43,282 bases of DNA from a virus (IMGVR_UViG_3300030329_004016:1-43282); one strand, 5' to 3'. Counted from the stretch's first letter, positions 16,220 through 24,787 are shown. Notes: a model not told the origin generated them from the sequence alone. Translations and numbers: made by a program.

Positions 16220-17161
16220 TTATACAAATTCACATTCTAACATTAATTCTGTTAAACAAGCAACCATATTGACTTCCTGATCTGCAACGAAAGCTGACTT
16301 ATAAGAATAGTCTGCAATAGTTAATACTGCTTGAGGAATACTTCGTTTTTCAAATCTTTTATTCAAAGTGTCATAGATTTGACGATATAATCTCACATGA
16401 TCGTTGTCAATATTTTGTGCTACCCATTTCCTCATTCCGGAGAAATCTTTTCCTTTCAGAGCTACAAACAATTCATTGAAGTTCTCATCAGACGATTGTT
16501 TAAGAATCCCATCATCAATAACACCATTCAAAGAATACTTTTGTAATTCATTAATCACTCTACGAAAATCTGGAAAGTATTTTAATATTAAGTCTGCTAA
16601 AACCTTTTCATCATACTTAACACTTTCCTTATCTAAAATTCGTTTAGTATTTTCCAACATATTCATAGCTACAGTTGGTTTGGAATCTTTACTAATCACA
16701 AAGTCAACTACTGAACACCTAGAATGTAATGCAGGAATAATTCTATTCTTAAAATTACAAGTAAATATGAAACGACAATTCTTAGAAAATTCTTCTATCA
16801 CACCTCTCAAGGCAGGCTGTACTGAATCCTTATTCATATAATCAGCCTCATCAATGATGATAACCTTCTTCCCACCTGAAAGAGATACAGTGCTGGCATA
16901 GTTCACAACAGTTGTTCTTAAGGTGTCTATCATTCTACCTTCATCACTTCCGTTTATCATAATTGAATCACAATCCAATTGATTGCACAATGCCTTGGCT
17001 ACCGTTGTCTTTCCAATCCCGGGACTTCCGGTGAGAAGAAGGTTAGGAATCTCACCACTATCAACTATACTTTGAAATGTAGTTTTGATTTCATTTGGTA
17101 AAATACAATCTTCAATCGTTTCTGGCCTAAACTTTTCAACCCATAATGTATTATTATCCAT
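16220..17161 (-). CDS. 44: Clamp loader ATPase gp44
   Basis: gp44 is the AAA+ subunit of the clamp loader. Counting from the ATG at 17161 (313 residues), Walker A is GSPGIGKT (45-52), Walker B IIIDEAD ends at 107, and an ALHSRCSVVDF segment carries the SRC arginine finger. The collar domain is C-terminal. The frame continues to 17182, but the ATG at 17161 begins the normal family start (WVEKFRPE follows). It overlaps the transaldolase stop by 8 bases. Confidence 0.94.
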   Translation of the reverse strand: MDNNTLWVEKFRPETIEDCILPNEIKTTFQSIVDSGEIPNLLLTGSPGIGKTTVAKALCNQLDCDSIMINGSDEGRMIDTLRTTVVNYASTVSLSGGKKVIIIDEADYMNKDSVQPALRGVIEEFSKNCRFIFTCNFKNRIIPALHSRCSVVDFVISKDSKPTVAMNMLENTKRILDKESVKYDEKVLADLILKYFPDFRRVINELQKYSLNGVIDDGILKQSSDENFNELFVALKGKDFSGMRKWVAQNIDNDHVRLYRQIYDTLNKRFEKRSIPQAVLTIADYSYKSAFVADQEVNMVACLTELMLECEFV

Positions 17162-17810
17162 TTGCTTTTTTCCAATCCTCACTAAATTGTTTTAAACCAC
17201 TTACAGTTAAATTGTGTTCAAATACTTTCCATATAATCTTTGGAGGACAAGTTGCAATATCTGCGTATTGTGCAACCTGATTAAGATGTTCTACACTTCT
17301 AATAGAAGCTGCAAGTATCCTAGGAGCTTTATTCATATCATTTAAATATGCATTTTGTATTTGTTCAACCAAGTCCACACCAGAATGGTACACATCATCC
17401 ATTCTTCCAATGAAAGGACTTATAAAAGCTGCACCTGCATTTGATGCTAATACTGCCTGTGCTACAGAAAAACATAAAGTCATATTAACTCTAATATTCA
17501 TATACTCTGTAAGGACCTTACAAGCTTTAATACCAGCAGGTGTACATGGAAGTTTTACAACAACCCTTTCATGTATCTCTGATAACTCTTGGCCTTCTTG
17601 AACCATCTCACCTACTTCCGTTGAAGTTACTTCAGCAGAGATAGGGCCGTTTACTATATGACAAATTTCTTTAATAACATTATGCCAGTTATTAGTAGTT
17701 CCATATTGCTTTGCAATTATAGATGGATTAGTTGTAACACCTTGAATTAATCCACCATCCCATAAAGTTTGAATTTCTTCTATATCGCTTGTATCAGCAA
17801 ATATCTGCAT
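17154..17810 (-). CDS. talC: Transaldolase, TalC/fructose-6-phosphate aldolase type
   Basis: A short transaldolase (218 residues) of the type carried by marine T4-like phages to push host carbon through the pentose phosphate pathway. It has FADTSDIEEI at the N-terminus, VTTNPSII and VVVKLPCTPAG, whose lysine (near residue 86) is the Schiff-base former. The start is the ATG at 17810; an upstream TTG at 17813 is less likely. It lies inside the clamp gene cluster, 3 bases after gp45 and 8 bases into gp44, so its expression is tied to replisome genes. Confidence 0.92.
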   Translation of the reverse strand: MQIFADTSDIEEIQTLWDGGLIQGVTTNPSIIAKQYGTTNNWHNVIKEICHIVNGPISAEVTSTEVGEMVQEGQELSEIHERVVVKLPCTPAGIKACKVLTEYMNIRVNMTLCFSVAQAVLASNAGAAFISPFIGRMDDVYHSGVDLVEQIQNAYLNDMNKAPRILAASIRSVEHLNQVAQYADIATCPPKIIWKVFEHNLTVSGLKQFSEDWKKANG

Positions 17811-17813
17811 CAA

Positions 17814-18485
17814 TTATTCTCCGTATTCACTTGTAGGTTCTAAAGCAATCCAATATTCCAAATCTGAATTTGTATTTTTAAAATGTGAAATACCTTTGGA
17901 TGATATTTCAACATCATAATCACCCGGGACTATTTTAAGATTCTCTTTCTTCATAACAACATTAAATTTATTGGGAACTCCTTCACCAACTTCCTCCGAA
18001 TAATCATTTGAAGAATCATTCTTTTTATTAGTAGCACATAAAAACATCTTATTTGATTTCTCACAACCCTTCAAACAAACATCATTTAATTGTAGAATAG
18101 TAGCTGTCTTATCTAAATTAACATAAACATCTTGATTCAATTTAAACTTAATTTCACTTTCGGGCATTTCAATATCTTTTTCTGGTTTAACGATATAATC
18201 TGTATCAGCATAACGATACTTAACTTTTCTACTTCCTGACGATACTGTAACATCACTATCATTAAATGATAACTCAGGATCCTCCATTGTAGAAATTAAC
18301 CCTAGAAATTCAGTCAAATCATAAATGGCAAATTCTTTTGGAAAATCTTCTTCAACTGTTGCGTGAGCCAGAATATTCTTTAAGGAATTAACTGTTTTTA
18401 ATTTACTACCTTTATTCACTACGATAGATTGATTAATGCCAGCAAAGTTTTTTAATACTTCAATGGTTTCTTTACTTAGTTTCAT
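17814..18485 (-). CDS. 45: Sliding clamp gp45
   Basis: gp45 is the trimeric clamp that tethers the polymerase and also activates late transcription through gp55. From the ATG at 18485 the 223-residue protein starts MKLSKETIEVLKNFAGIN, as in T4 gp45, contains FAIYDLTEFLGLIS, and ends with a YWIALEPTSE segment like T4. The upstream extension to 18503 is rejected for that reason. It overlaps the preceding small gene by 14 bases. Confidence 0.93.
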   Translation of the reverse strand: MKLSKETIEVLKNFAGINQSIVVNKGSKLKTVNSLKNILAHATVEEDFPKEFAIYDLTEFLGLISTMEDPELSFNDSDVTVSSGSRKVKYRYADTDYIVKPEKDIEMPESEIKFKLNQDVYVNLDKTATILQLNDVCLKGCEKSNKMFLCATNKKNDSSNDYSEEVGEGVPNKFNVVMKKENLKIVPGDYDVEISSKGISHFKNTNSDLEYWIALEPTSEYGE

Positions 18486-18861
18486 TCTCAGCTCCTTCTT
18501 CAATAGTTATTTTACCAACATTCCGTATATCTTTTATATCTTTATGTACCTCTTCTAACTTTTCCATGACCTTTTTTTCATCTTCCTTTTCTTTGGCAAT
18601 TGCTTCCATTCTTGTATAATCATTTTTTGCGGCCTCACCAAAATATCCTTCTTTAACACTAGTCTTAAAATTTTCTACCAAATGAGCAAATAATTCTTGA
18701 TCTTTTTTTGCCCATGCAGCTGCAAATAAAATAATAGGATTTATACCTCCTCTATCATCCATCATTGCTTTATCTGAAACACCAGCTAGTTCCATTTGTC
18801 CGTCTTGTTTAATTTTTATTGCTGAATCACCTTTTCTTAACTTCAACATTTCTCTTGGCAT
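18472..18861 (-). CDS. Small protein coupled to the clamp gene, paralogue of 8037-8672
   Basis: A 129-residue protein of unknown function. Its first 70 residues follow the same pattern as the N-terminus of the protein at 8037-8672: KLRKGDSAIKIKQDGQMELAG, then an alanine-rich hydrophobic helix with KDQELFAHLVENF. The C-terminal part is a charged helix with EKEDEKK repeats. AGGA lies 7 bases before the ATG. The end overlaps gp45 by 14 bases. Its position by the clamp, and that of its paralogue by the clamp loader, suggest a replisome-linked role. Confidence 0.65.
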   Translation of the reverse strand: MPREMLKLRKGDSAIKIKQDGQMELAGVSDKAMMDDRGGINPIILFAAAWAKKDQELFAHLVENFKTSVKEGYFGEAAKNDYTRMEAIAKEKEDEKKVMEKLEEVHKDIKDIRNVGKITIEEGAENETK

Positions 18862-18862
18862 A

Positions 18863-19984
18863 TTACCATCCTGTGTTCATGTTTATAATACCCCGACGCC
18901 TACCATTACCAAACCCCATATTAAAATTTATATTACCACGACTTCGCCTTCCCATACGGAAATTATTAAAATTAGGACCTATATCATTAGCACAACACTC
19001 TTGAAAAGCAGTTAATCTTCTAGGTTGTTTATTCTGAACTACATTTTGTTGAGCTATAGGAATTGTATTCTGTTTTCTTGCTTTAAAAGAAACATTCATC
19101 AATTTAAGTCGGCCAAATAAATTCTTTTGTAAATTATGATTAAAATGTTTTTCAAATTTTGGTAAATCAATACCAGCTTTTACATAAATATCAGAATCTT
19201 CTTTATGAGAAACTTCATAATATTTAATTGGAAAATCCTTTATACCTTTTCCATTAAATAAAGCACGAACATTTGAAGGTATGTCCTCTTGATCTACCAT
19301 TTCAGATATTTTATCAAGAGAAATATTATTAATTATACTTTGAATCTTTTCTTTAAATAAAAGCTTATAATCATACCAACCTTTATATTTTTGTTCTTTC
19401 ATTATAACACTATTATAGGTCTGAATATAAGGAAGAACTTTATCTGTTTCTTTATATCCATCATAATAATGTACAAGAGCTGTTATAATGTCATGCTCAA
19501 CTAAACAATCATTACCCTGTTTTAACATTGATTCAATATTTAAAAATAGATTATCAATTTTTGTTTTTAATGTTTCAAGAACATGACTCCTTTCAATAAC
19601 AACAAACGAATAATATAAATTATTTCTATGATCATACCAACCATCCTTTACTTGTGAACCTTCAAGGATAAAATCTGTACTTGTAGTAATAGAAGATTCA
19701 GAAACAGATTCCTCTCTACTCATAAAATCCGACACAAAAGAATTAATTTTAATACTAATACTCTTAGTTAATTCTGCTCGTGCCGATTGTGTTGCCATGA
19801 TAGGACTCTTTTCAGAAACCCCAACACCAACTATGTACTTTAAATCTGGAAAACTTTTATGCTCTTTTCCAAGTACCCAATCAGGTGTTTGTGCATTGGC
19901 AATTGAAATAGTGATTATTGCAAAAACGACATACCAAAATACCATTGCCAAAATTACTGGAATTAAATATTTAAAGTAGCCCAT
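18863..19984 (-). CDS. Exported LPP20-like protein with RGN-rich tail
   Basis: A 373-residue envelope protein. Residues 6-30 form a hydrophobic signal or anchor followed by ANAQTPDW, a plausible signal peptidase site. The next ~100 residues (PDWVLG, YIVGVGVSE, ATQSARAELTKSI) resemble the LPP20 lipoprotein family of bacterial surface proteins, though there is no lipobox. The middle is helical. The final 35 residues are an Arg/Gly/Asn-rich tail with repeated GRR-x-RG-x-IN units. AAGGAG precedes the ATG. It is last of a three-gene exported cassette, 5 bases after the lipoprotein gene. The role in infection is unknown; envelope remodelling or superinfection exclusion are guesses. Confidence 0.65.
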   Translation of the reverse strand: MGYFKYLIPVILAMVFWYVVFAIITISIANAQTPDWVLGKEHKSFPDLKYIVGVGVSEKSPIMATQSARAELTKSISIKINSFVSDFMSREESVSESSITTSTDFILEGSQVKDGWYDHRNNLYYSFVVIERSHVLETLKTKIDNLFLNIESMLKQGNDCLVEHDIITALVHYYDGYKETDKVLPYIQTYNSVIMKEQKYKGWYDYKLLFKEKIQSIINNISLDKISEMVDQEDIPSNVRALFNGKGIKDFPIKYYEVSHKEDSDIYVKAGIDLPKFEKHFNHNLQKNLFGRLKLMNVSFKARKQNTIPIAQQNVVQNKQPRRLTAFQECCANDIGPNFNNFRMGRRSRGNINFNMGFGNGRRRGIINMNTGW

Positions 19985-19989
19985 AATCT

Positions 19990-20616
19990 TTACTCCTTAA
20001 AATCAAAGCTATGTCCGTGTTCTTCTTCATAAAACTTATTAGTTTCTTCTTCCATAAGTTTAAAACGAGCAGCTGCCCGTTTTTTAATATCTTCACGAAC
20101 TTTATCAGGTAATTCTTTCACCGCTTGACTAGTTTCTACATTCCTTTGAACGGCATCATAATCCAAACGAGCCAACGAAAGAAATTCACGACGCTCTGGA
20201 ATTTCAAAATGGTCTATAATTACTGCTCCGCGAAGTGTTTGTTTGACTGCCACTTTTAATGCTACTTCAGCATTCTGCTCTTCGCTAGAAACATCAAAAT
20301 TGCCCATAGTTGTATGGCCTTGATAATCTTTAGTCAAAGAGTTTACATAAACTTCAAAAACTTTAGCAAGGTCTGCTCTGGCTCTATCATCAGCAACAGT
20401 TCTTTGTAAAGAATAATTCTGTACGCCTGTAGATGAACCAACACCATAAAATGCTTTGCCTTTCTTATCAGTCCATGCTCCACCACCCATCAAAACCCAT
20501 TTTGGAGGATCATACTCTTTTAATGCTTTAGGTGTCATAGCAACATCAGGTATTGTTTGAATACCCGAACATGCTGTTCCAAAAATTAACATACTAATAA
20601 TAATAAAATGTTTCAT
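19990..20616 (-). CDS. LPP20-like lipoprotein
   Basis: A 208-residue lipoprotein. A short basic start and hydrophobic stretch end in a lipobox-like GTAC (Cys16). The central PPKWVLMGG, AFYGVGSSTG and ADDRARADLAKVF segments match the LPP20-type fold seen in the next gene. The C-terminus is helical and acidic. The start overlaps the stop of the preceding exported gene by 4 bases. Two adjacent genes sharing this domain suggest an old duplication or a co-acquired pair acting in the outer membrane. Confidence 0.65.
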   Translation of the reverse strand: MKHFIIISMLIFGTACSGIQTIPDVAMTPKALKEYDPPKWVLMGGGAWTDKKGKAFYGVGSSTGVQNYSLQRTVADDRARADLAKVFEVYVNSLTKDYQGHTTMGNFDVSSEEQNAEVALKVAVKQTLRGAVIIDHFEIPERREFLSLARLDYDAVQRNVETSQAVKELPDKVREDIKKRAAARFKLMEEETNKFYEEEHGHSFDFKE

Positions 20617-20996
20617 TGTGCTACGCCTTTCAGTTCATTAAACATAAGTTCTTTTTTCATTCTAAACCTTTCTGCTACTTCCTGCTCGTACCGCCTACTT
20701 CTACTAATAATATTTTGAATCTCTTTATCGTACTCCTCTTTAGTCATTCTACCCGTATTATATCTGGAGCATAATTCTTCATACTCAGCTATCATATACT
20801 GAATATTACCACGCCATTGTATACCATAAAAATCTCTAAATGCTATTTCAGGTCCCACACCCATCAATATAGTTCCTGCTTTAAATCCAAGTGTTACATT
20901 CGTATCTTTGTTTTTCATTACATCACAATCCTGCTCCGCAGAGACAGGACTGTAACATAATAGAATTAAACTAAGACTAAAAAGGAACTTCTTCAT
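20613..20996 (-). CDS. Small secreted protein
   Basis: A 127-residue protein with a classical signal peptide (MKKFLF, hydrophobic core, then SPVSAEQD with AxA-like cleavage). The mature part has a Gly-rich stretch followed by a helical region with many Glu and Arg residues. Two ATGs lie in tandem (20999 and 20996). AGGA is better spaced for 20996. The gene overlaps the end of the CobS-like gene and couples by 4 bases to the lipoprotein gene. No family recognised. Confidence 0.6.
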   Translation of the reverse strand: MKKFLFSLSLILLCYSPVSAEQDCDVMKNKDTNVTLGFKAGTILMGVGPEIAFRDFYGIQWRGNIQYMIAEYEELCSRYNTGRMTKEEYDKEIQNIISRSRRYEQEVAERFRMKKELMFNELKGVAQ

Positions 20997-22239
20997 CATT
21001 TTCCTGATCCTCGATTTCTCCAACTTCAGGTTTTAGTAAATCTTCCATTGAAACACCAGCATCCACTTTTGTATAAAAGTCTGTGAATGATTCACGGGTT
21101 TCATCATCAAACCGATTCAAACACAATACTACTGCTTTCATTTTATCACCAAAGATAGCATAGCTTGTGGTAATATCAATCAGTCTGCGAGTAGTGATAA
21201 TTTCATCAACAGCACCCTCATTAAAAGATTTACGAATAACATCAGCCCACTTAACAAGATTATCAACAAAATTATCTTCAACAATCTCATGCGTTGCAAG
21301 TTGCTTTTTAAGTATCTTCGTTTCTTGTGCTACTGAAGGATACTCTTGATAAAAGGTTGCCGCAAATCTATCTAAGAATGCTTCATTCAAGATATTAGTT
21401 CCCATGAATCTACCATCCTCAGAACCTTTGCCTTTTGTATTTGCTGTTGCAACTACATTAAAACCTTCGGCTGGATAAACAACTTCATTAATCTTTTTAA
21501 GATAAATTGGTTGACCTTCCATAATAGGTTGTAAACACATAATTTTATGAGAAGCCAAATCAACTTCATCAATAAGTGCAACGGCACCAGTTTTCATAGC
21601 AACAACTAACGGACCGTCTTGCCAAACTGTTTCACCATTAACTAAACGAAAGCCACCAAGCAAATCGTCCTCATCCGTTTCAATAGTGATATTAATACGA
21701 ACTAAATCACGCTTCAACTTAGCACAAACTTCGTGAATCATTGAAGTTTTTCCGTTACCAGACAATCCAGTAACAAAAATCGGGTAAAAGATTTTTCTTT
21801 CAAGAATAGTTTTAATGTCTTTAAAATGTCCCCAAGTTACATATTGAGGGTCTTTTTTTGGAATGAGATTAACTACTGTATCAGAAAGCTTTTGAGAAAA
21901 CACGGTTTCTTTTGGAGCGTGTGAAAGCTTTGCAGGAACAGGAACCACTACTTCATTTAATACTTCTTGATCTTTTTTGAGAGTTTTCTTTTTCTCGGCC
22001 TTAATAACAGCCTCCGTCTTTTTAACTGTTTTTTGTCCAGAACCAAAATGATGGTCTTTTGAAAAAGCAAATACACCTTTCTCAATTTTAATATGTCGTA
22101 AAACATGAGCGTTGATAGTCCTAAATTGACTATCAGTTAATCCAACAGCTTTACAAGCATCCTTAGCTTGCTCCGTGGTAAACTTCTTATTGCCATACTT
22201 TTTTACGATTTCTGCTTTAAACTTTTCTCTGTTATTCAT
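20977..22239 (-). CDS. cobS: CobS-like MoxR-family AAA+ ATPase
   Basis: A 420-residue AAA+ ATPase of the CobS type. A small helical N-terminal domain (1-60) and a Lys-rich linker precede the ATPase core. Walker A is GLSGNGKT (158-165), Walker B ALIDEVD (221-227), followed by a TANTKGKG segment (sensor 1) and LDRFAATF (arginine finger). In bacteria CobS and CobT form the chaperone part of cobaltochelatase. CobS homologues are common in marine T4-like phages, where their true role is not settled. AAAGGAG lies 12 bases before the ATG. The acidic C-terminus ends EDQENDEEVPF. Confidence 0.85.
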   Translation of the reverse strand: MNNREKFKAEIVKKYGNKKFTTEQAKDACKAVGLTDSQFRTINAHVLRHIKIEKGVFAFSKDHHFGSGQKTVKKTEAVIKAEKKKTLKKDQEVLNEVVVPVPAKLSHAPKETVFSQKLSDTVVNLIPKKDPQYVTWGHFKDIKTILERKIFYPIFVTGLSGNGKTSMIHEVCAKLKRDLVRINITIETDEDDLLGGFRLVNGETVWQDGPLVVAMKTGAVALIDEVDLASHKIMCLQPIMEGQPIYLKKINEVVYPAEGFNVVATANTKGKGSEDGRFMGTNILNEAFLDRFAATFYQEYPSVAQETKILKKQLATHEIVEDNFVDNLVKWADVIRKSFNEGAVDEIITTRRLIDITTSYAIFGDKMKAVVLCLNRFDDETRESFTDFYTKVDAGVSMEDLLKPEVGEIEDQENDEEVPF

Positions 22240-22272
22240 AATATAAATAAACTCCTTTCAATTATTAACTAA

Positions 22273-22301
22273 ATTATAGCAAATTTCAACAATATATACA
22301 A
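22273..22301 (-). promoter_or_regulatory. Early/middle promoter of cobS
   Basis: TCCTTGTAT (-35 TTGTAT at 22296-22301) and TATAAT (22273-22278), spacer 17 bases on the minus strand, with a leader of about 27 bases to the ATG at 22239. Confidence 0.75.
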
Positions 22302-22342
22302 GGATAAAGTTCCTCTGTAACTCATTGTTTTATAACGACTTA
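22273..22342 (-). repeat. 70-bp promoter repeat, copy 1 (cobS)
   Basis: This block aligns without gaps to 24788-24857 upstream of cobT. By hand count 52 of 70 bases match. The best conserved part lies upstream of the -35 box (ATAAAACAA, TTACAGA, GAACTTT), where an activator would be expected to bind. Confidence 0.7.
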
Positions 22343-22385
22343 GCATTTTGTCCATAAGTCCTTTAGATTCAACAACTTACAGACC

Positions 22386-22451
22386 CGATATAAGGCGATG
22401 TTTTTATACCCTGCCAATGGTATGTCTTTTCCATAATATCGCCTTATATCG
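22386..22451 (-). other. Long-range 14-bp hairpin between cobT and cobS
   Basis: A perfect 14-base inverted repeat: 22386-22399 (CGATATAAGGCGAT) pairs with 22438-22451. The 38-base loop itself holds a 5-bp hairpin (ATACC at 22406-22410 with GGTAT at 22419-22423). It begins 13 bases after the cobT stop. No T tract follows on the minus strand, so it is not a standard intrinsic terminator. It could protect the 3' end of the cobT mRNA, be a structured small RNA, or bind protein. Confidence 0.6.
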
Positions 22452-22464
22452 CTTCTGAACTCAC

Positions 22465-24759
22465 TCATATTTTGGCCGTGATTAAATCAACGAACCTAGA
22501 CAAGATAACGCGTTTCACTTTAAACTGGTTATTCTTTTTAGAAAAGATACTAACCATTTTTCGTGTTGTCATATTATCAGTAATTTCACCGACTGGTTTA
22601 TTATCTGGTTTATTATTCAAAACATAATATTCATCATAACCAGCTTCTGTTTTAACAAAGTAACCATCTTTTCTTATTTTCTTTAACCACTCTTGAAATG
22701 CATCTTTATGTTTACCATAACCATAACCATGATAATCTATATGCTTTGGTGTATACCTCCACAATGAACTAGGTTTGAAATTAGGAAGAATAAAGAAACC
22801 AACAATGTTAATTCCAAGTCGGTCTTTTACCATATCAAATAAAGCAGGTGTAGCAGAAACATAATCATTCTTAGACCAAACAAGATAATCTTTTCTTGTT
22901 TTTTTATCTTTCAAATACACTTTTCCTAATATAGGATCATCTTTTGTCCAAGTATCGTTATTATGAAAACTTTCAGCAAATCCCTTTTCGGCATTCCATT
23001 TACCTGTATTACGGTTTCCTTCACCATCCGTCAACCAAACTGCATGAACACTTTCCAAAGCATGCTTATTTTTAAAATCACGAATAACATGCTCAGATAA
23101 AAGTATTGCACCGTTCAACGGAGTAGATGCAAGCTCATCGGCTGACGGACAATTATAAGAAACATAACCATTAACATTAAAACGACCTGCCAAGATACAA
23201 AGATTCAATAAAGCATTATTATATTCTTTATTAGACATTCGGCTTGAAATATAATTTCTTAATTTTACACCAGAATCATATGCTGCATCACCGTGTCTAT
23301 AATCAAACGCTTTCACATTGCGTTCTGCACCCATTCTATCAGTAAAGCTATACACTTCAAATGGAATGTTTACTTTTTTACAGAAAAATGTCAATTCAAT
23401 AACTTGCTTGATACATTCAGCAATACTACAAGCCATTGAACCAGACCAATCAATAAACATAACCAAACCATGATTCTTGCCTTCTGGAATCCTAACATTC
23501 TTTTTAAATACATCTTCATTATACTTAGCAGAGAACATCTTATTGGTATCTAAAACACCAGACTTAGTAATTAGAGTCTTTTTATAAACATCCGCTGCTT
23601 TCTTGCGTTCAAACTCCATAGCAATATGATTAACAGTTTTAACAGAATCTTTTTTAAGTTTCTGTAACATATCTTTTGCTCCACTATAAACTCTATCCAA
23701 CTGATTCTCATATGGATGCCATTCACTCGACTTTCCACTATAAAATTTATTAAGATTATGATGAACCTTTTTATAACTTTCAACAGCGTTCTCATTAATC
23801 TTATCGGGAACATTAACATATAAAACATTATGGCTGGTATCAACAAGCTCTGATTTTACACGCTCATCAAAATGGCGTTGAGTTTTTGCTACAACTTCAT
23901 CAGGCTTTGGTTTATCTAAAGCTTCTTTATCTATTTTAAATTTTTCTTCTTCACCTTTTCCACCGTCTTTAGATTCTTGCTCATCATTAGAACCATTATT
24001 GACTTCTTCATCAGAAACAGAATTTTCTTCTTCTTTAGATTCTTCTTGAGATTCTTCTTGTATAGAATCCGTTTTTCCAGATTCAGATTCACCAGATTCA
24101 CCAGCTTCATTAGATTCACTATTAAATACTTGACTTTCACCAGTGCCATCAACATTATCTTGTGGATTATCACCAGCTTCAGAATTATCTGAATCCTCAT
24201 GCTTATCATGCTTCTTACAATAAGCATGAACCTTAACGGCTACTTTTTCAACATCAGAAAATGATTTTGCTTTCTCTATTAGATCAACAAGCTTTTGCTC
24301 TTCTTTATTGAAAAGAACATCTCCATATTGAGGAACCTTAAAATGGATATTAACTCTATCTAAAAAATCAGCATCATTAATATCACGCTTTTTCAAACCA
24401 AAAAAATCTTTTTCGATTAAATGATTGTAGCCTTTATGGAATTGTTTGCGTAAGCCAGGATAGCGTCGTTTGATTAAAGTCTCAATTCGAGCATCTTCAA
24501 TAACATTGACACAATCTTTTGAAGTTTTTTTGATTATTTTTTTAAGTCGTGATTCTTTTGTTGGAGTGAAAAGAGCATGCCCAACTTCATGGCCAACCAA
24601 AAGGTCATATAAATGATTAGGCATATCTTTCCAAACAGGAAGGACTAAAATTCGATTTTTCAAATCAAACATAGCAGTTTGAACTTGCTGATGTTGAATA
24701 TCTAAATCTTCAATTGCTAACAGTTTTGCTAGTTTTTCTTTTGATTCAATTTTCATCAT
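22465..24759 (-). CDS. cobT: CobT-like von Willebrand A protein with HEVGH metalloprotease-like motif
   Basis: From the ATG at 24759 (GAGGAG nine bases upstream) the protein has 764 residues. The N-terminal part contains HEVGH (57-61) followed by NVIEDARIE, the arrangement of a zincin metalloprotease site. Residues about 185-275 are a Glu/Ser-rich acidic linker as in CobT. The C-terminal half is a vWA domain with the MIDAS DWSGS (437-441) and a later LTDGEG. It pairs with the CobS-like AAA+ ATPase, like MoxR/vWA and CobS/CobT chaperone pairs that remodel or metallate a target. No cobalamin pathway gene is in the window. The target is unknown. Confidence 0.8.
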   Translation of the reverse strand: MMKIESKEKLAKLLAIEDLDIQHQQVQTAMFDLKNRILVLPVWKDMPNHLYDLLVGHEVGHALFTPTKESRLKKIIKKTSKDCVNVIEDARIETLIKRRYPGLRKQFHKGYNHLIEKDFFGLKKRDINDADFLDRVNIHFKVPQYGDVLFNKEEQKLVDLIEKAKSFSDVEKVAVKVHAYCKKHDKHEDSDNSEAGDNPQDNVDGTGESQVFNSESNEAGESGESESGKTDSIQEESQEESKEEENSVSDEEVNNGSNDEQESKDGGKGEEEKFKIDKEALDKPKPDEVVAKTQRHFDERVKSELVDTSHNVLYVNVPDKINENAVESYKKVHHNLNKFYSGKSSEWHPYENQLDRVYSGAKDMLQKLKKDSVKTVNHIAMEFERKKAADVYKKTLITKSGVLDTNKMFSAKYNEDVFKKNVRIPEGKNHGLVMFIDWSGSMACSIAECIKQVIELTFFCKKVNIPFEVYSFTDRMGAERNVKAFDYRHGDAAYDSGVKLRNYISSRMSNKEYNNALLNLCILAGRFNVNGYVSYNCPSADELASTPLNGAILLSEHVIRDFKNKHALESVHAVWLTDGEGNRNTGKWNAEKGFAESFHNNDTWTKDDPILGKVYLKDKKTRKDYLVWSKNDYVSATPALFDMVKDRLGINIVGFFILPNFKPSSLWRYTPKHIDYHGYGYGKHKDAFQEWLKKIRKDGYFVKTEAGYDEYYVLNNKPDNKPVGEITDNMTTRKMVSIFSKKNNQFKVKRVILSRFVDLITAKI

Positions 24760-24787
24760 ATAGTAATACTCCTCAATTATTACAAGT

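Noticed and set aside
22242-22249. Plus-strand TATAAATA near the cobS start
   Set aside because: No plus-strand gene follows; it is part of the cobS leader and most likely a chance match.
22300-22464. Cobalamin riboswitch in the cobT-cobS gap
   Set aside because: The hairpin here does not show the conserved B12-box layout, and it lies upstream of the cobS promoter rather than in its leader.
23571-24227. Minus-strand frames of 91 and 98 residues inside cobT
   Set aside because: Shadow frames of the CobT-like gene, rich in Ile, Leu and Lys from AT-rich codons read out of phase.
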